Shown here piece by piece: positions 41,313 to 50,685 of a stretch of DNA of 64,000 nucleotides. The position numbers were made by a program, and so were the translations under genes. Each line of letters opens with the position of its first letter. The stretch's first letter is position 1. Origin of the DNA: CAZHHM01 sp964532225 (GTDB lineage Bacteria > Margulisbacteria > WOR-1 > JAKLHX01); contig CAZHHM010000002.1 of NCBI GenBank assembly GCA_964532225.1, forward strand, positions 61,686 to 125,685, given 5' to 3'. The notes below the pieces were generated by a model, which saw only the letters and a list, made by a program, of their open reading frames with translations, was not told the DNA's origin and ran no database searches.

Positions 41313-41397
41313 CAGCCATGAATAGTGTTAGGTATAATTAACGAGATGGTTTGATGCGTTTTCGGACGCACCATTTTGAACGAAGTGAAAAATGGAC
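41313..41397 (-). repeat. Right inverted repeat of the island
   Basis: Reverse complement of 34693-34776, see that entry. It ends at TGGAC just before the terminator at 41398. GTTAGGT at 41327-41333 faces outward, as does its counterpart at the left end. Confidence 0.9.
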
Positions 41398-41423
41398 GGT
41401 CCCGCCAAGGCGGGACCTTTTTT
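41398..41423 (+). terminator. Rho-independent terminator
   Basis: GGTCCCGCC-AA-GGCGGGACC followed by six T. It directly abuts the right inverted repeat and insulates ppdK from the island. Confidence 0.85.
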
Positions 41424-41496
41424 GTGAGCGCCGCACTTGCAAGACATCCCGCGCCTGCCTACGGCCGCTTGCACCATCTGCCATCTGCCTCCCCAT

Positions 41497-41592
41497 GATA
41501 TAATGAATTCAAGGTTAATCGCAGCCGATTAATCCCCTCATTTTCAACCCTTTGAAGCAACTTCAGGGGAATTTTTTTGAAAGGAAGGCAAG
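41497..41592 (+). promoter_or_regulatory. ppdK promoter and structured leader
   Basis: TGA-TATAAT (extended -10) at 41497-41504... the hexamer itself is 41499-41504. It is followed by TTAATCG-cagc-CGATTAA (41515-41521 with 41526-41532), an operator-like inverted repeat. Then CCCCTCA...TTCAGGGG leads into a run of seven T (about 41533-41580), a terminator-like fold in the leader. GAAAGGAAGG precedes the ATG at 41593. Confidence 0.55.
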
Positions 41593-44334
41593 ATGGCGTC
41601 TAAAAAAGGCTCGAAAAAGTTCATTTATTTCTTCGGCGGAGGCAAGGCTGACGGTAACGAGAAGATGAAGAACCTGTTGGGAGGCAAAGGTGCAAACCTT
41701 GCTGAAATGGCAGGAAATCCAAAGTTAAAGCTCCCTGTCCCTCCCGGTTTCACGTTCACGACCGATGTCTGCACATACTACTATGCAAACAAAAGAAAAT
41801 ACCCGAAAGAGCTTGCCGCACAGGTTCAGAAGGCTATTGAGAAGACCGAAGCTATCATGGGTAAAAAATTCGGCGACGTGAACAACCCTCTTCTGGTGTC
41901 CGTCAGGTCAGGAGCAAGAAAATCCATGCCGGGAATGATGGAGACCGTTCTTAACGTAGGTCTCACATCCAAGACCATCCCCGGACTTATCAAGCAGACC
42001 GGCGGCAATGAAAGGTTCGTTTACGACGCCTACAGAAGGCTCATCATGATGTACAGCGACGTAGTCATGGAAAAGGCCGCAGGCATAGAGCCAAAGGACG
42101 AAATGGGGATAAGAAAGCAGCTTGAAAGAGTGATGAACGAGCTGAAGGACAGAAAAGGATACAAATCGGATACGGACATGACAGCTGAAGACCTCAAGGA
42201 CCTTTGCGTAGTGTTCAAGGCAAAGGTAAAAGAAGTCCTCGGAAAAGATTTCCCTGATGAGCCTATGGAGCAGCTCTGGGGCGGTGTCGGCGCGGTATTC
42301 GCGTCATGGAACGGCAAGAGAGCCATCTCATACAGAAGGATCGAAGGCATCCCTGACGAATGGGGTACGGCAGTGAACGTTCAGACCATGGTGTTCGGCA
42401 ACATGGGAGATGATTGCGCGACCGGTGTTGCTTTCACAAGGAACCCCGGCAACGGCGACAACCACTTCTACGGCGAGTATCTCGTCAACGCCCAGGGCGA
42501 GGACGTGGTGGCCGGCATCAGGACCCCCTCACCTATCAACGAGTGGTCAAAGAGCGGAGAGAGCAGCAATGCCGTCACGCTTGAAAAAGGCATGCCGAAG
42601 CTGTACAAAGAACTTTTCGCCATACAGAAAAGGCTTGAAGCGCATTACAGGGACATGCAGGACATCGAGTTCACAATCGAAAAAGGAACGCTTTTCATGC
42701 TTCAGTGCCGCATAGGCAAAAGGAACGGCCCTGCCGCGGTAAAGATGGCCGTTGATATGGTAAAAGAAAAGCTCATCAAAAAAGAAGAGGCCGTTATGAG
42801 GGTGACCCCTGCCCAGCTTGACGAGCTTCTGCATCCTATCGTCGATCCCGCAGCCGAAAAGACCACCAAGCCTCTCGGCAAAGGTCTTCCTGCAGGGCCC
42901 GGCGGCGCGACAGGAATGATAGTTTTCTCGGCAGAGGACGCGGTCGAATGGGCCAACAAAGGCAAGAAGGTAATTCTCGTAAGGGAAGAGACCAATCCCG
43001 AGGACGTTGAAGGCATGAGGGTAGCAGAAGCCATCCTTACCGCAAGGGGCGGAATGACCTCTCACGCGGCCCTCGTTGCAAGGGGCTGGGGCAAATGCTG
43101 CATAGTCGGCTGCTCGGCCATAGAGATCGACTATCACAAGAAGACCATGAAGATCGGTTCTCAGTCTTTAAAAGAAGGCGACTGGATCACCATGAACGGT
43201 ACAAAGGGGTTCATTTACCTCGGCAAGCTCCCGATGGTGGACGCCAGCCAGGAAGGCGGTCTTCTTGACAGCTTCCTCAAGCTTTGCGACGGTATCAGGA
43301 AGCTCAAGGTAAGGACCAATGCCGACACCCCTGCCGACGCGAAGAAAGCAAGGGCTTTCGGCGCCGAAGGCATAGGTCTCTTCAGGATAGAGCACATGTT
43401 CTACGGAGAAGGTTCCGACCTCCCTCTTTTCAACCTGAGGAAGATGATCCTTTCAAAGTCGCTTGACGAAAGGAAAGCCGCTCTCAAGGACCTGTTCCCG
43501 CAGATGAAGTCCGACATCAAGGCGACCCTTGAGGCGATGAACGGCCTGCCGGTCACCATCAGGCTGATCGACCCGCCGCTCCATGAGTTCGTGCCCCACG
43601 AAGAGGCAAAGCTCCAGGAGCTGGCAAAAGCGCTCAACATCGACATGGAAGAGCTCGAGAAGAGAGCTTCGGTACTTCGCGAGAGCAACCCGATGATGGG
43701 ACACCGCGGCGTAAGGCTCGGCATAACCTATCCTGAGATAACCGAGATAGAGGCAAAGGCCATCTTCGAAGCTGCGGCAGAGCTGATCAAGGCAGGCAAA
43801 AAGGCCTATCCCGAGATCATGGTGCCGGTAGTTTCGACCGAAGCCGAGATCAAGGACCAGTACGAGATAATCAAGAGAGTGTACGACGAAGTGAAGGCAA
43901 AGACAGGCGTAAAGAACCTTCCGTACTCCGTCGGTACGATGATCGAGATCCCGAGGGCCGCTCTCATCGCGAACGAGATCGCCAAATCGGCGCATTTCTT
44001 CTCGTTCGGAACGAACGACCTCACCCAGCTCACTTTCGGTTTCAGCAGGGATGACATCGGTTCATTCCTTTCCGACTATCTCGACAAGAAGATAGTCCCT
44101 GTCGATCCGTTCGTGTCCATCGACAGGTCAGGCGTAGGCGAGCTTATCAGCACCGGCGTCAAGAGGGGAAGGTCCACAAGGAAAGACCTCAAGGTAGGCA
44201 TATGCGGAGAGCACGGAGGGGACCCTTCGTCGATAGAGTTCTGCCACAAAGTAGGCATGAACTATGTCAGCTGCTCGCCGTTCAGGGTACCGATCGCGAG
44301 ACTGGCTGCAGCACAGGCCGTCCTTAAGTCGTAA
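41593..44334 (+). CDS. ppdK: Pyruvate, phosphate dikinase
   Basis: 913 residues. It interconverts pyruvate, ATP and Pi with PEP, AMP and PPi, often for gluconeogenesis or PPi-linked glycolysis. The nucleotide-binding part has GGKGANLAEMA, SVRSGARKSMPGMMETVLN and TRNPGNGDNHFYGEYL. The phosphohistidine lies in TARGGMTSHAALVARGWGK. The C-terminal PEP barrel has GIGLFRIEHMFYG, SFGTNDLTQLTFGFSRDD and GICGEHGGDPSSIEF. GxTSHAA and DLTQ are PPDK rather than PEP-synthase type. It heads ppdK-dgt-dnaG-rpoD. Confidence 0.97.
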   Translation: MASKKGSKKFIYFFGGGKADGNEKMKNLLGGKGANLAEMAGNPKLKLPVPPGFTFTTDVCTYYYANKRKYPKELAAQVQKAIEKTEAIMGKKFGDVNNPLLVSVRSGARKSMPGMMETVLNVGLTSKTIPGLIKQTGGNERFVYDAYRRLIMMYSDVVMEKAAGIEPKDEMGIRKQLERVMNELKDRKGYKSDTDMTAEDLKDLCVVFKAKVKEVLGKDFPDEPMEQLWGGVGAVFASWNGKRAISYRRIEGIPDEWGTAVNVQTMVFGNMGDDCATGVAFTRNPGNGDNHFYGEYLVNAQGEDVVAGIRTPSPINEWSKSGESSNAVTLEKGMPKLYKELFAIQKRLEAHYRDMQDIEFTIEKGTLFMLQCRIGKRNGPAAVKMAVDMVKEKLIKKEEAVMRVTPAQLDELLHPIVDPAAEKTTKPLGKGLPAGPGGATGMIVFSAEDAVEWANKGKKVILVREETNPEDVEGMRVAEAILTARGGMTSHAALVARGWGKCCIVGCSAIEIDYHKKTMKIGSQSLKEGDWITMNGTKGFIYLGKLPMVDASQEGGLLDSFLKLCDGIRKLKVRTNADTPADAKKARAFGAEGIGLFRIEHMFYGEGSDLPLFNLRKMILSKSLDERKAALKDLFPQMKSDIKATLEAMNGLPVTIRLIDPPLHEFVPHEEAKLQELAKALNIDMEELEKRASVLRESNPMMGHRGVRLGITYPEITEIEAKAIFEAAAELIKAGKKAYPEIMVPVVSTEAEIKDQYEIIKRVYDEVKAKTGVKNLPYSVGTMIEIPRAALIANEIAKSAHFFSFGTNDLTQLTFGFSRDDIGSFLSDYLDKKIVPVDPFVSIDRSGVGELISTGVKRGRSTRKDLKVGICGEHGGDPSSIEFCHKVGMNYVSCSPFRVPIARLAAAQAVLKS

Positions 44335-44347
44335 AATAAAGGAGCTT

Positions 44348-45340
44348 ATGCGCGGAGCCCGCAAAGAGATAGAAGAAAGAGAAGCGAGGCTGCTTTCAAG
44401 TAAAGCAGCCTTGTCTTCTTTATCAAAAGGACGTCAGTGCCCCGAGCCCCAGTGCCCGATACGCACCGCTTACCAGCATGACAGGGACAGGATAATCCAT
44501 TCAAAGGCTTTCAGGAGGCTGATACACAAGACACAGGTATTCATCTCCCCTACCGACGACCATTACAGGACAAGGCTCACTCACACTCTCGAGGTCTCGC
44601 AGATCGGGCGCACCATCGCAAGAGCGCTCAAGCTTAACGAGGACCTTACCGAGGCTATAGCTCTTGGGCACGACCTCGGGCACACTCCGTTCGGTCACGC
44701 GGGTGAATATGTCCTTGACCGGATACTGAGGAAATACGGCATGAGCTTCGACCACAACGTGCAGAGCCTTCACGTCGTGGACGATATGGAAAAGCTCAAT
44801 CTGACATGGGAAGTGCGCGACGGCATCAGGAACCACCCCTGGAGCTTCCCTTCGGCAAAGACGATGGAGGGACAGATAGTCCGTTTCGCCGACAGGATAG
44901 CCTACATTAACCATGACATCGACGATTCGATAAGGTCGGGCATACTCAAAAAGAGCGACCTTCCAAAAAAGTTCAGGGATTTTATGGGCAGCAGCCCTAT
45001 AGACGCTTTCGTTAAGGATATCATCGAGAGCAGCTGCGGCAAAGACACAATAAGGCTCAGCAGGACCGGGCTTTCAACTCTCAAGGGGCTCTACGCCTAT
45101 CTCTTTAAGAAAGTATACACGGGCGAACAGTTCAAACAGCAGGAAAAAAGGATAGAGCATGTCATAACCGTGCTCTTCGACCACTATATGGCGCATCCCG
45201 AAAAGATACCCGGAGCAAAAAGGACGAACAGCAAAAAGAGGACGGCCGCCCAGGTAAGGGATTTCATAGCGGGCATGACCGACAGGTACGCGGTATCCAC
45301 CTTCGAAGGGCTCTTCGTGCCCGGCGAATGGGACAAATGA
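44348..45340 (+). CDS. dgt: Deoxyguanosinetriphosphate triphosphohydrolase-like protein
   Basis: 330 residues from ATG 44348, with GGAG 4 nt upstream. The HD phosphohydrolase motif is seen in RTRLTHTLEVSQIGRTIARAL, IALGHDLGHTPFGHAGE, RNHPWS and YINHDIDDSIRSGIL. RDRIIHSKAFRRLIHKTQVF is typical of the short dGTPase type. It hydrolyses dNTPs to nucleosides and triphosphate. An in-frame ATG at 44264 lies inside ppdK and is rejected. It overlaps dnaG as ATGA; the dgt-dnaG-rpoD order is seen in other bacteria. Confidence 0.94.
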   Translation: MRGARKEIEEREARLLSSKAALSSLSKGRQCPEPQCPIRTAYQHDRDRIIHSKAFRRLIHKTQVFISPTDDHYRTRLTHTLEVSQIGRTIARALKLNEDLTEAIALGHDLGHTPFGHAGEYVLDRILRKYGMSFDHNVQSLHVVDDMEKLNLTWEVRDGIRNHPWSFPSAKTMEGQIVRFADRIAYINHDIDDSIRSGILKKSDLPKKFRDFMGSSPIDAFVKDIIESSCGKDTIRLSRTGLSTLKGLYAYLFKKVYTGEQFKQQEKRIEHVITVLFDHYMAHPEKIPGAKRTNSKKRTAAQVRDFIAGMTDRYAVSTFEGLFVPGEWDK

Positions 45341-47088
45341 TCAAAGACAGCATACTCGATGAGATAAGGAACAAAGCCGACATAGTCAGCGTCGTGGGCG
45401 ACTATGTAGCTCTGCGCAAAAGGGGCAGGAACTACCTTGCCCTGTGCCCTTTCCACAGCGAAAAGACCCCTTCGTTCACTGTAAGCCAGGAAAAACAGCT
45501 CTTCCACTGCTTCGGCTGCGGCGAGGGCGGCAATGTCTTCACTTTTGTGATGAAGCACGAGAACGTCTCTTTTGTCGAAGCCGCGAAAATACTTGCCGAC
45601 AAGCTCGGCATAGCTTTCGACGCACCTGTAGCAGGTCACGGTCAGGTCCCGTCGGAGACGCAGAAGCTCTACGACATACTCGAGGAGGCCGCGAAGTTCT
45701 ACGAGCATGAGCTCAGAAGGAGCGCCTCTGCCGTCGATTACGCTAAGAAAAGAGGACTTACCAAGAACGCGGTCATCTCTTTCCGTATAGGCTATTCGCC
45801 CGAAGGCTGGGACGGGCTGTACAAGCATCTCGCGGGAAAAGGCTTCCATCCCAAAGACATCGAGCGTGCGGGGCTGATAATACCACGCGAAGGGCAAAGC
45901 ACGTATTACGACAGGTTCAGGAACCGCCTTATGTTCACCATAACCGACATCAAGGGCCGGCCCATAGGCTTCGGGGCAAGGAGCATGGATGGCTCCGAGC
46001 CGAAATATCTCAACAGCCCCGACTCCCCGGTATACAACAAGAGCAACGTGCTCTTCGGACTTTATCAGGCCAAAGAAGCGGTCAGGGCAAAGAAACAGGC
46101 GCTCATAATGGAAGGCTACATGGACGTTGTCGCCTCGCATACGGCCGGGTTCGAAAATTCCGTTGCAAGTTCGGGAACATCTCTTACGATAAATCAAATG
46201 AAGGCCCTTCAACGCCTTACATCCGAGTTCGTCCTCGTCTTCGACGCAGACAGCGCCGGCTCAGCAGCTTCGGACAAGAGCATTGATATGCTCAGGGAGA
46301 TCGGGATATACCCGAAGGTCGCCCTGCTGCACGGAGGCAAGGACCCGGACGAAGTGATAAAGAACAAAGGCAAAGAGCATTTCGCCTCGCTGATAGCCGA
46401 TGCCGTACCCTGGCTCCGGTTCAAGCTGGAAAAGGCCGTCTCTGCGGTGAACCTTAACGAGGTGGAGAGCAGGGCAAAAGCGGCAAGGGACTGCGCCGCG
46501 ATACTGGCGCTGGTGAGCGACCATGTCATAAGGAACGAGTATGCCAAGACCTTCGCGGGCAGGCTCAACGTCGATCAGGAAACTCTTCTGGCCGAGATAA
46601 AAAGGCATTCCTACTACGGCAGGAACAGGACCGGCCGGAGGGACGAGCCGATAAAGAAGCCTGATTCAAAGGTCGCGAAGGCCGAGCGGACCGTGATACG
46701 GCTCAGCCTTGAGAGCAAGGAAGCTCTCGACAGGACGCTTTCGGAGATAAGCGCTGACGACCTTACCGATGACGTAAGGAAAAGGATATTTTCCGCGATG
46801 GCAGGTCTTACCGAGGATGATTTTGTAAATTCCGCGGTATTTGATAGAATGGAGGATGAGGAGGCCCAAAGAGCCCTATCCGAGATAATCATCGACGACA
46901 CGGATATCCTCGACAAAGAAAAGACACTGCAGGACTGCATTAACGTCATCAAGGGCAATATGCTTGCGCGCAAGAGCCTTGAACTGAGGCGCAGGATCAG
47001 CGAGGCCGAAAAGAACAACGACCTGGCGGCTCTCGCGGAGCTCCAGAAAGAATATAAACAACATCATGAGCAGATACGGGGCTTTTAG
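45337..47088 (+). CDS. dnaG: DNA primase
   Basis: 583 residues from ATG 45337. It makes RNA primers for replication. The CHC2 zinc finger is CPFHSEKTPSFTVS ... HCFGCGEGGNVFTF (residues about 35-70). The catalytic core has FRNRLMFTITDIKGRPIGFGAR, then TOPRIM motifs IMEGYMDVVA and LVFDADSAGSAASDKSI with GGKDPDEVI. The helicase-binding C-terminal domain is about 150 residues and divergent. Translationally coupled to dgt. Confidence 0.97.
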   Translation: MIKDSILDEIRNKADIVSVVGDYVALRKRGRNYLALCPFHSEKTPSFTVSQEKQLFHCFGCGEGGNVFTFVMKHENVSFVEAAKILADKLGIAFDAPVAGHGQVPSETQKLYDILEEAAKFYEHELRRSASAVDYAKKRGLTKNAVISFRIGYSPEGWDGLYKHLAGKGFHPKDIERAGLIIPREGQSTYYDRFRNRLMFTITDIKGRPIGFGARSMDGSEPKYLNSPDSPVYNKSNVLFGLYQAKEAVRAKKQALIMEGYMDVVASHTAGFENSVASSGTSLTINQMKALQRLTSEFVLVFDADSAGSAASDKSIDMLREIGIYPKVALLHGGKDPDEVIKNKGKEHFASLIADAVPWLRFKLEKAVSAVNLNEVESRAKAARDCAAILALVSDHVIRNEYAKTFAGRLNVDQETLLAEIKRHSYYGRNRTGRRDEPIKKPDSKVAKAERTVIRLSLESKEALDRTLSEISADDLTDDVRKRIFSAMAGLTEDDFVNSAVFDRMEDEEAQRALSEIIIDDTDILDKEKTLQDCINVIKGNMLARKSLELRRRISEAEKNNDLAALAELQKEYKQHHEQIRGF

Positions 47089-47157
47089 TGAAATTATTTA
47101 CTATTGTGTTCGATAATGATTATGAGAAAGCAAGCAAAGGTCGCTAAGGAGGTTTAC

Positions 47158-48198
47158 ATGATCCAGAAACAAGCCGCAGGTGAGTCGTTCCAGAGAAAAA
47201 AAGGATTCTCACACGGCGAAGACTATATATCCCTGTATCCCGATTCGGTAAAGAGCTTCGGGGAGATAGAGTTCCTGCTCAAGAACATGGAGCTCACCGA
47301 CGAAAAGCCCAAGAAGTTCACCGAGGAGGAGCATCCCGTCGTCCACGAGGCCGAGGATCACAAAGGCACCGGCAGCGACGACACCGTGAAGATGTACCTC
47401 AGGGAGATAGGCAAGTTCCCTCTTCTCACCTTCAAAGAAGAGATCGACCTTGCCAAGAGGATGAAGGGCGGCGACATGAGGGCAAAGCACAAGCTGGTCA
47501 ACAGCAACCTCAGGCTAGTCGTCAGCATCGCGAAAAAATATACAGGCAGGGGCATGCTGTTCCTCGACCTGATACAGGAGGGCAACCTCGGTCTCATCAG
47601 GGCGGTTGAGAAGTTCGACTACAGGAAAGGCTACAAGTTCTCGACGTATGCCACCTGGTGGATCAGGCAGGCGATAACAAGGTCCATAGCCGACCAGGCC
47701 CGCACCATCAGGATCCCAGTGCACATGGTCGAGACGATCAACAAGCTGAGGAAGATAAACAGGAACCTTCTGCAGAGGTTCGGCAGGAAGCCGACCGAAA
47801 AAGAGATCGCAAAACGCGCGCGGATGTCGGTGGACAAGGTAAGGGACATCGTGAAAGTTTCGCAGCTGCCACTCTCCCTTGAGATACCGATCGGCGACGA
47901 AGAAAGCTCGCATCTTGGGGACTTCGTGGAAGATTCCACGGTAGCGCATCCGGACGAAGCGGTCCTTCACGGGATGCTCCGTGACGATCTTGAAGAGGTA
48001 ATGAACTCGCTTTCCGAAAGGGAAAGAACGGTACTAAAGCTCAGGTTCGGTCTCGAGGACGGAAGACCGCGTACTCTCGAAGAGGTCGGGCAGCTTTACA
48101 AGGTGACCAGGGAGCGTATCAGGCAGATCGAGGCAAAGGCTCTCAGGAAGCTCAAACATCCGACCCGCAGCAGAAAGCTCAGAGAGTATCTGAAATAA
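47158..48198 (+). CDS. rpoD: Primary sigma factor RpoD (sigma-70)
   Basis: 346 residues from ATG 47158, preceded by AAGGAGG. It directs RNA polymerase to housekeeping promoters. Region 1.2 has [17 protein letters not shown], region 2 [17 protein letters not shown] then [20 protein letters not shown] and [17 protein letters not shown]. Region 3 is next, and region 4 has [14 protein letters not shown] and [19 protein letters not shown]. The acidic region 1.1 is short. Standard 2.4 and 4.2 sequences fit the TATAAT/TTGACA promoters seen across the window. Upstream in-frame ATGs lack ribosome sites. Confidence 0.97.
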   Translation: MIQKQAAGESFQRKKGFSHGEDYISLYPDSVKSFGEIEFLLKNMELTDEKPKKFTEEEHPVVHEAEDHKGTGSDDTVKMYLREIGKFPLLTFKEEIDLAKRMKGGDMRAKHKLVNSNLRLVVSIAKKYTGRGMLFLDLIQEGNLGLIRAVEKFDYRKGYKFSTYATWWIRQAITRSIADQARTIRIPVHMVETINKLRKINRNLLQRFGRKPTEKEIAKRARMSVDKVRDIVKVSQLPLSLEIPIGDEESSHLGDFVEDSTVAHPDEAVLHGMLRDDLEEVMNSLSERERTVLKLRFGLEDGRPRTLEEVGQLYKVTRERIRQIEAKALRKLKHPTRSRKLREYLK

Positions 48199-48206
48199 GC
48201 AGTCTG

Positions 48207-48240
48207 TCATCGCGAACCCCGCGTGCGGGGTGAAGCGATC
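48207..48240. repeat. Palindromic dispersed repeat after rpoD
   Basis: ATCGC outer arm and ACCCCGC-GT-GCGGGGT inner stem with GCGAT closing. The following GGGCCCTAGAAGCA is shared with 51537-51550 near another such repeat. It belongs to a GTCATTGCGA-type family seen also near 2000, 51500 and 54670. Confidence 0.65.
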
Positions 48241-48261
48241 TGGGCCCTAGAAGCAATCAAG

Positions 48262-48288
48262 CCCCCACACATCGTCGCGGGGGTTTTT
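48262..48288 (+). terminator. Rho-independent terminator of the rpoD operon
   Basis: CCCCC and GGGGG enclose about 12 nt, followed by TTTTT at 48284-48288. Confidence 0.7.
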
Positions 48289-48295
48289 GTTTATA

Positions 48296-48323
48296 TTGAC
48301 TCTCCTCCCCCAGATGATAAAAT
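48296..48323 (+). promoter_or_regulatory. Promoter of the 48377 barrel gene
   Basis: -35 TTGACT at 48296-48301, 16 bp spacer, -10 TAAAAT at 48318-48323. The leader of about 47 nt carries AAAGGAGG before ATG 48377, so this gene is not leaderless. Confidence 0.7.
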
Positions 48324-48376
48324 TACTATTCAGTAAGGGCGCTCCAATGCGACGCCCAAACAAAAGGAGGAAGAGC

Positions 48377-49462
48377 ATGAAGAAGACCCTAGTGATGTTG
48401 ACGGCCCTGGCCCTTGCCCTGTCCGTGCCGATGGCCGGAGTTTCAAGTGCTTACGCTTACGGCGTCGGCGCGAAATTCGCCGCAATGGGCGGCGCAGGAG
48501 CTGCACTGGTCGATGATTCGCTTTCCGCCTACTACAATCCTGCCGGCATAGTCGAATCTCAGGGTGTTTCTCTGAAGCTCGGTGCCGGTGCCGCGACAGA
48601 AGGCGCTGACAAGCTCATTGCCGCTCTCGCCAGCATGAACGATCCAAGCAAGTTCTTCACAGACAACATCGCCAACGCTGTTGATATCAACGGTTCCGCG
48701 AACGCCTTCATCGGACTGACTTTCATGAAGATGGGGCTGAGCGTTTATCCTAACGCCACCCTGATCATGACAAAAGCGGCCGGTGCCACAACAGGGAGCG
48801 TGACCGGAGCAGGCGGCTATACAGGCGCCTTCACGATGGGATACGGCGTCGGAGTTCCGCTTCTGGGCAGCCTTAACATAGGCGCCAACCTTAAGACAGC
48901 GACATCAGTGTTCTCTACCGGGACCATAGCCGTAGGCGCGGTGACGAACAATGTGACCACGCTAAGCGGTGTCGGGCTCGATCTCGGCGCAAAGGGCAAT
49001 ATCGATGCAATACCGATGATGCCGTTAAAGGCCGCACTGGTCATAAAGAACATCGGGCTCACGATGTCAGGGAAAACAGAGAACACCGTCACTCCTACCG
49101 GAGGATCTTCGACAACAACGGTAACGGACGCGACTCCTTTGGTAAGCCCGACGACGGTTGTGGTGGCTGCAGCCGGACAGATACCTGTTGTAGGCGCCAC
49201 TTTGGCCCTTGATATCGAGAACACCTCGGGCGGATCGATGGGATCTACATCCTTCTCGACGACCCACATAGGCGTTGAATATCCCGTGCTGGCAGGTCTG
49301 ATAGCGCTCAGGGCGGGTAAAGCCACCGGCGGGGTTGGCGGTTCTGTGGATGTCACGACGATCGGCGCCGGAGTGCTTGGACTACTTAATGTAGCCATGG
49401 TAACGGACAACAAGAACACGAAGAACAACCAGACCATGTTCGATTTCGGCATCGGGTTCTGA
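48377..49462 (+). CDS. Exported PorV/UPF0164-like beta-barrel protein
   Basis: 361 residues from ATG 48377. The signal peptide MKKTLVMLTALALALSVPMA continues to SSAYA and is cut near residue 27. The mature start GVGAKFAAMGGAGAALVDDS then AYYNPAGIVESQG is the FadL/PorV-like amino terminus, as in the protein at 7283-8155. The rest is Gly/Thr/Val-rich with barrel-like alternation and ends in FDFGIGF, a typical outer-membrane C-terminus with final aromatic residue. It has its own promoter, good ribosome site and terminator, suggesting high expression. Confidence 0.8.
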   Translation: MKKTLVMLTALALALSVPMAGVSSAYAYGVGAKFAAMGGAGAALVDDSLSAYYNPAGIVESQGVSLKLGAGAATEGADKLIAALASMNDPSKFFTDNIANAVDINGSANAFIGLTFMKMGLSVYPNATLIMTKAAGATTGSVTGAGGYTGAFTMGYGVGVPLLGSLNIGANLKTATSVFSTGTIAVGAVTNNVTTLSGVGLDLGAKGNIDAIPMMPLKAALVIKNIGLTMSGKTENTVTPTGGSSTTTVTDATPLVSPTTVVVAAAGQIPVVGATLALDIENTSGGSMGSTSFSTTHIGVEYPVLAGLIALRAGKATGGVGGSVDVTTIGAGVLGLLNVAMVTDNKNTKNNQTMFDFGIGF

Positions 49463-49482
49463 TCAAGGCCTGAGAGAGTATT

Positions 49483-49514
49483 AAAGCCCTCTGCGAAAGT
49501 GGGGGGCTTTTTTT
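49483..49514 (+). terminator. Rho-independent terminator
   Basis: AAAGCCC pairs with GGGCTTT, followed by further T. It ends the 48377 barrel gene transcript. Confidence 0.8.
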
Positions 49515-49631
49515 ATATTTACCCCCTCTTGCCTGTCGGCATTCTCCCCCTTGGTAAGGGGGAGAGATCCCTAAAGGAGTAGAGCAGCGTATCTTTGCTA
49601 TCGTAGCAAGACATGCGGAGGTGCAGGGAGC

Positions 49632-50549
49632 TCATTTGGCGGCTTGTACAGCCCAGCTCTTGTCAAGGATCTTCAGGACCTGAGGCGCCACCTCTTCGAC
49701 AAGTCCGTCAAGAGCATTTGACATAGCCATATACTCTCTTTCGGATGCCGGTTCGTTGTAAGGTGTTCTATATGAGGCGTTCTCTCTTTTTGTCAGATAA
49801 AATGCTTCGTCGATCTTACCGTTTATCATTAATTGCCTGGCTTTTGCAAGGTCCTCAAGTTTGACTTTAACTGTGGCTTCGGAATATTTCACGGGCTTCC
49901 CGTTCTTTACAAGGACAACGGCAAAGACCATCTCGAACTTATGTTTCGTATCTTGATCTGAAGTATATATTCCAAAACTGCACATGAACTGTGAGCCTTC
50001 AATGTTCATGTATCTCATGGGCAGTATTTTATTGGAACATACATCGCTAATTGTCCTTCTGGATTCATAAAGGCTTTTATATTCTTCTTCAGTATAGTAC
50101 TGGATCTTTTTGACCTCCCCGTTAACGTCAACACCGGGCACAAGCGTCATGAGTGAGCCGTCACTCTCTACGGCGACATCAGAACCGGTCCTGAATAGCG
50201 GATTCTGTATCCTTACTATCTTCGCGTTCATTCCGGCAGACCGGAGTTCTTTATATAGGACATATGCAGCTTCGATACAATCAAATCCGTCTTCGTATTT
50301 GCCGTTCACGAGTTTTCTGGGGACATTTGATGTGAGCTCAAGTTCTCCCGGGGCAGAACTTGAAGGTTTTATTACTGCACCTTTGTGGAACAGTTTTTTA
50401 ATATATCCGTATTCCGAAACGGGATACATTTTTCTTGTCCTGTCATAGATCGCGGTCTTTGGATCTTCCTGCATTCTATCCGGTCCGAACATTGCAGACA
50501 ACTTAATATTTGCATGAGCTATCGAAACTGGTAAACGGTATATTTTCAC
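49632..50549 (-). CDS. Hypothetical protein with transglutaminase-like cysteine helix
   Basis: 305 residues from GTG 50549. No signal peptide. GFDCIEAAYVLYKELRSAGM (about residues 88-107) resembles the cysteine-bearing helix of transglutaminase-core proteins, followed by a strand AKIVRI. A clear histidine-aspartate partner motif is not evident. Other parts are unrecognised. AAAGG precedes the start at about 10 nt. Its style matches other lineage-specific cytosolic proteins in the window. Confidence 0.5.
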   Translation of the reverse strand: MKIYRLPVSIAHANIKLSAMFGPDRMQEDPKTAIYDRTRKMYPVSEYGYIKKLFHKGAVIKPSSSAPGELELTSNVPRKLVNGKYEDGFDCIEAAYVLYKELRSAGMNAKIVRIQNPLFRTGSDVAVESDGSLMTLVPGVDVNGEVKKIQYYTEEEYKSLYESRRTISDVCSNKILPMRYMNIEGSQFMCSFGIYTSDQDTKHKFEMVFAVVLVKNGKPVKYSEATVKVKLEDLAKARQLMINGKIDEAFYLTKRENASYRTPYNEPASEREYMAMSNALDGLVEEVAPQVLKILDKSWAVQAAK

Positions 50550-50685
50550 TTGTTCTTGGCCTTTCTATGTCTTCTTTTAAACATATCGAATAGAGATGTG
50601 TTGAATTTCATTGTTTTTGTGTTGCGAATGAAGATCATTAACGGCCTGAGGGCGAATAAATGTTGCGGGGTAGAGCCCCCTTACC

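Larger units (their letters stand above)
41216..41592. other. Island right junction and ppdK leader, non-coding
   Basis: 377 bp holding, in order, the 13 bp hairpin, the right inverted repeat, a perfect rho-independent terminator, a GC-rich host stretch, the ppdK -10 element and its structured leader. No gene is supported here. Confidence 0.7.

Noticed and set aside
34497..41592. Prophage or integrative element with integrase
   Set aside because: No integrase, transposase, structural or conjugation gene is present among the island ORFs.
44264..44347. Longer dgt amino terminus from ATG 44264
   Set aside because: It lies inside the conserved ppdK C-terminus; ATG 44348 has a good ribosome site.
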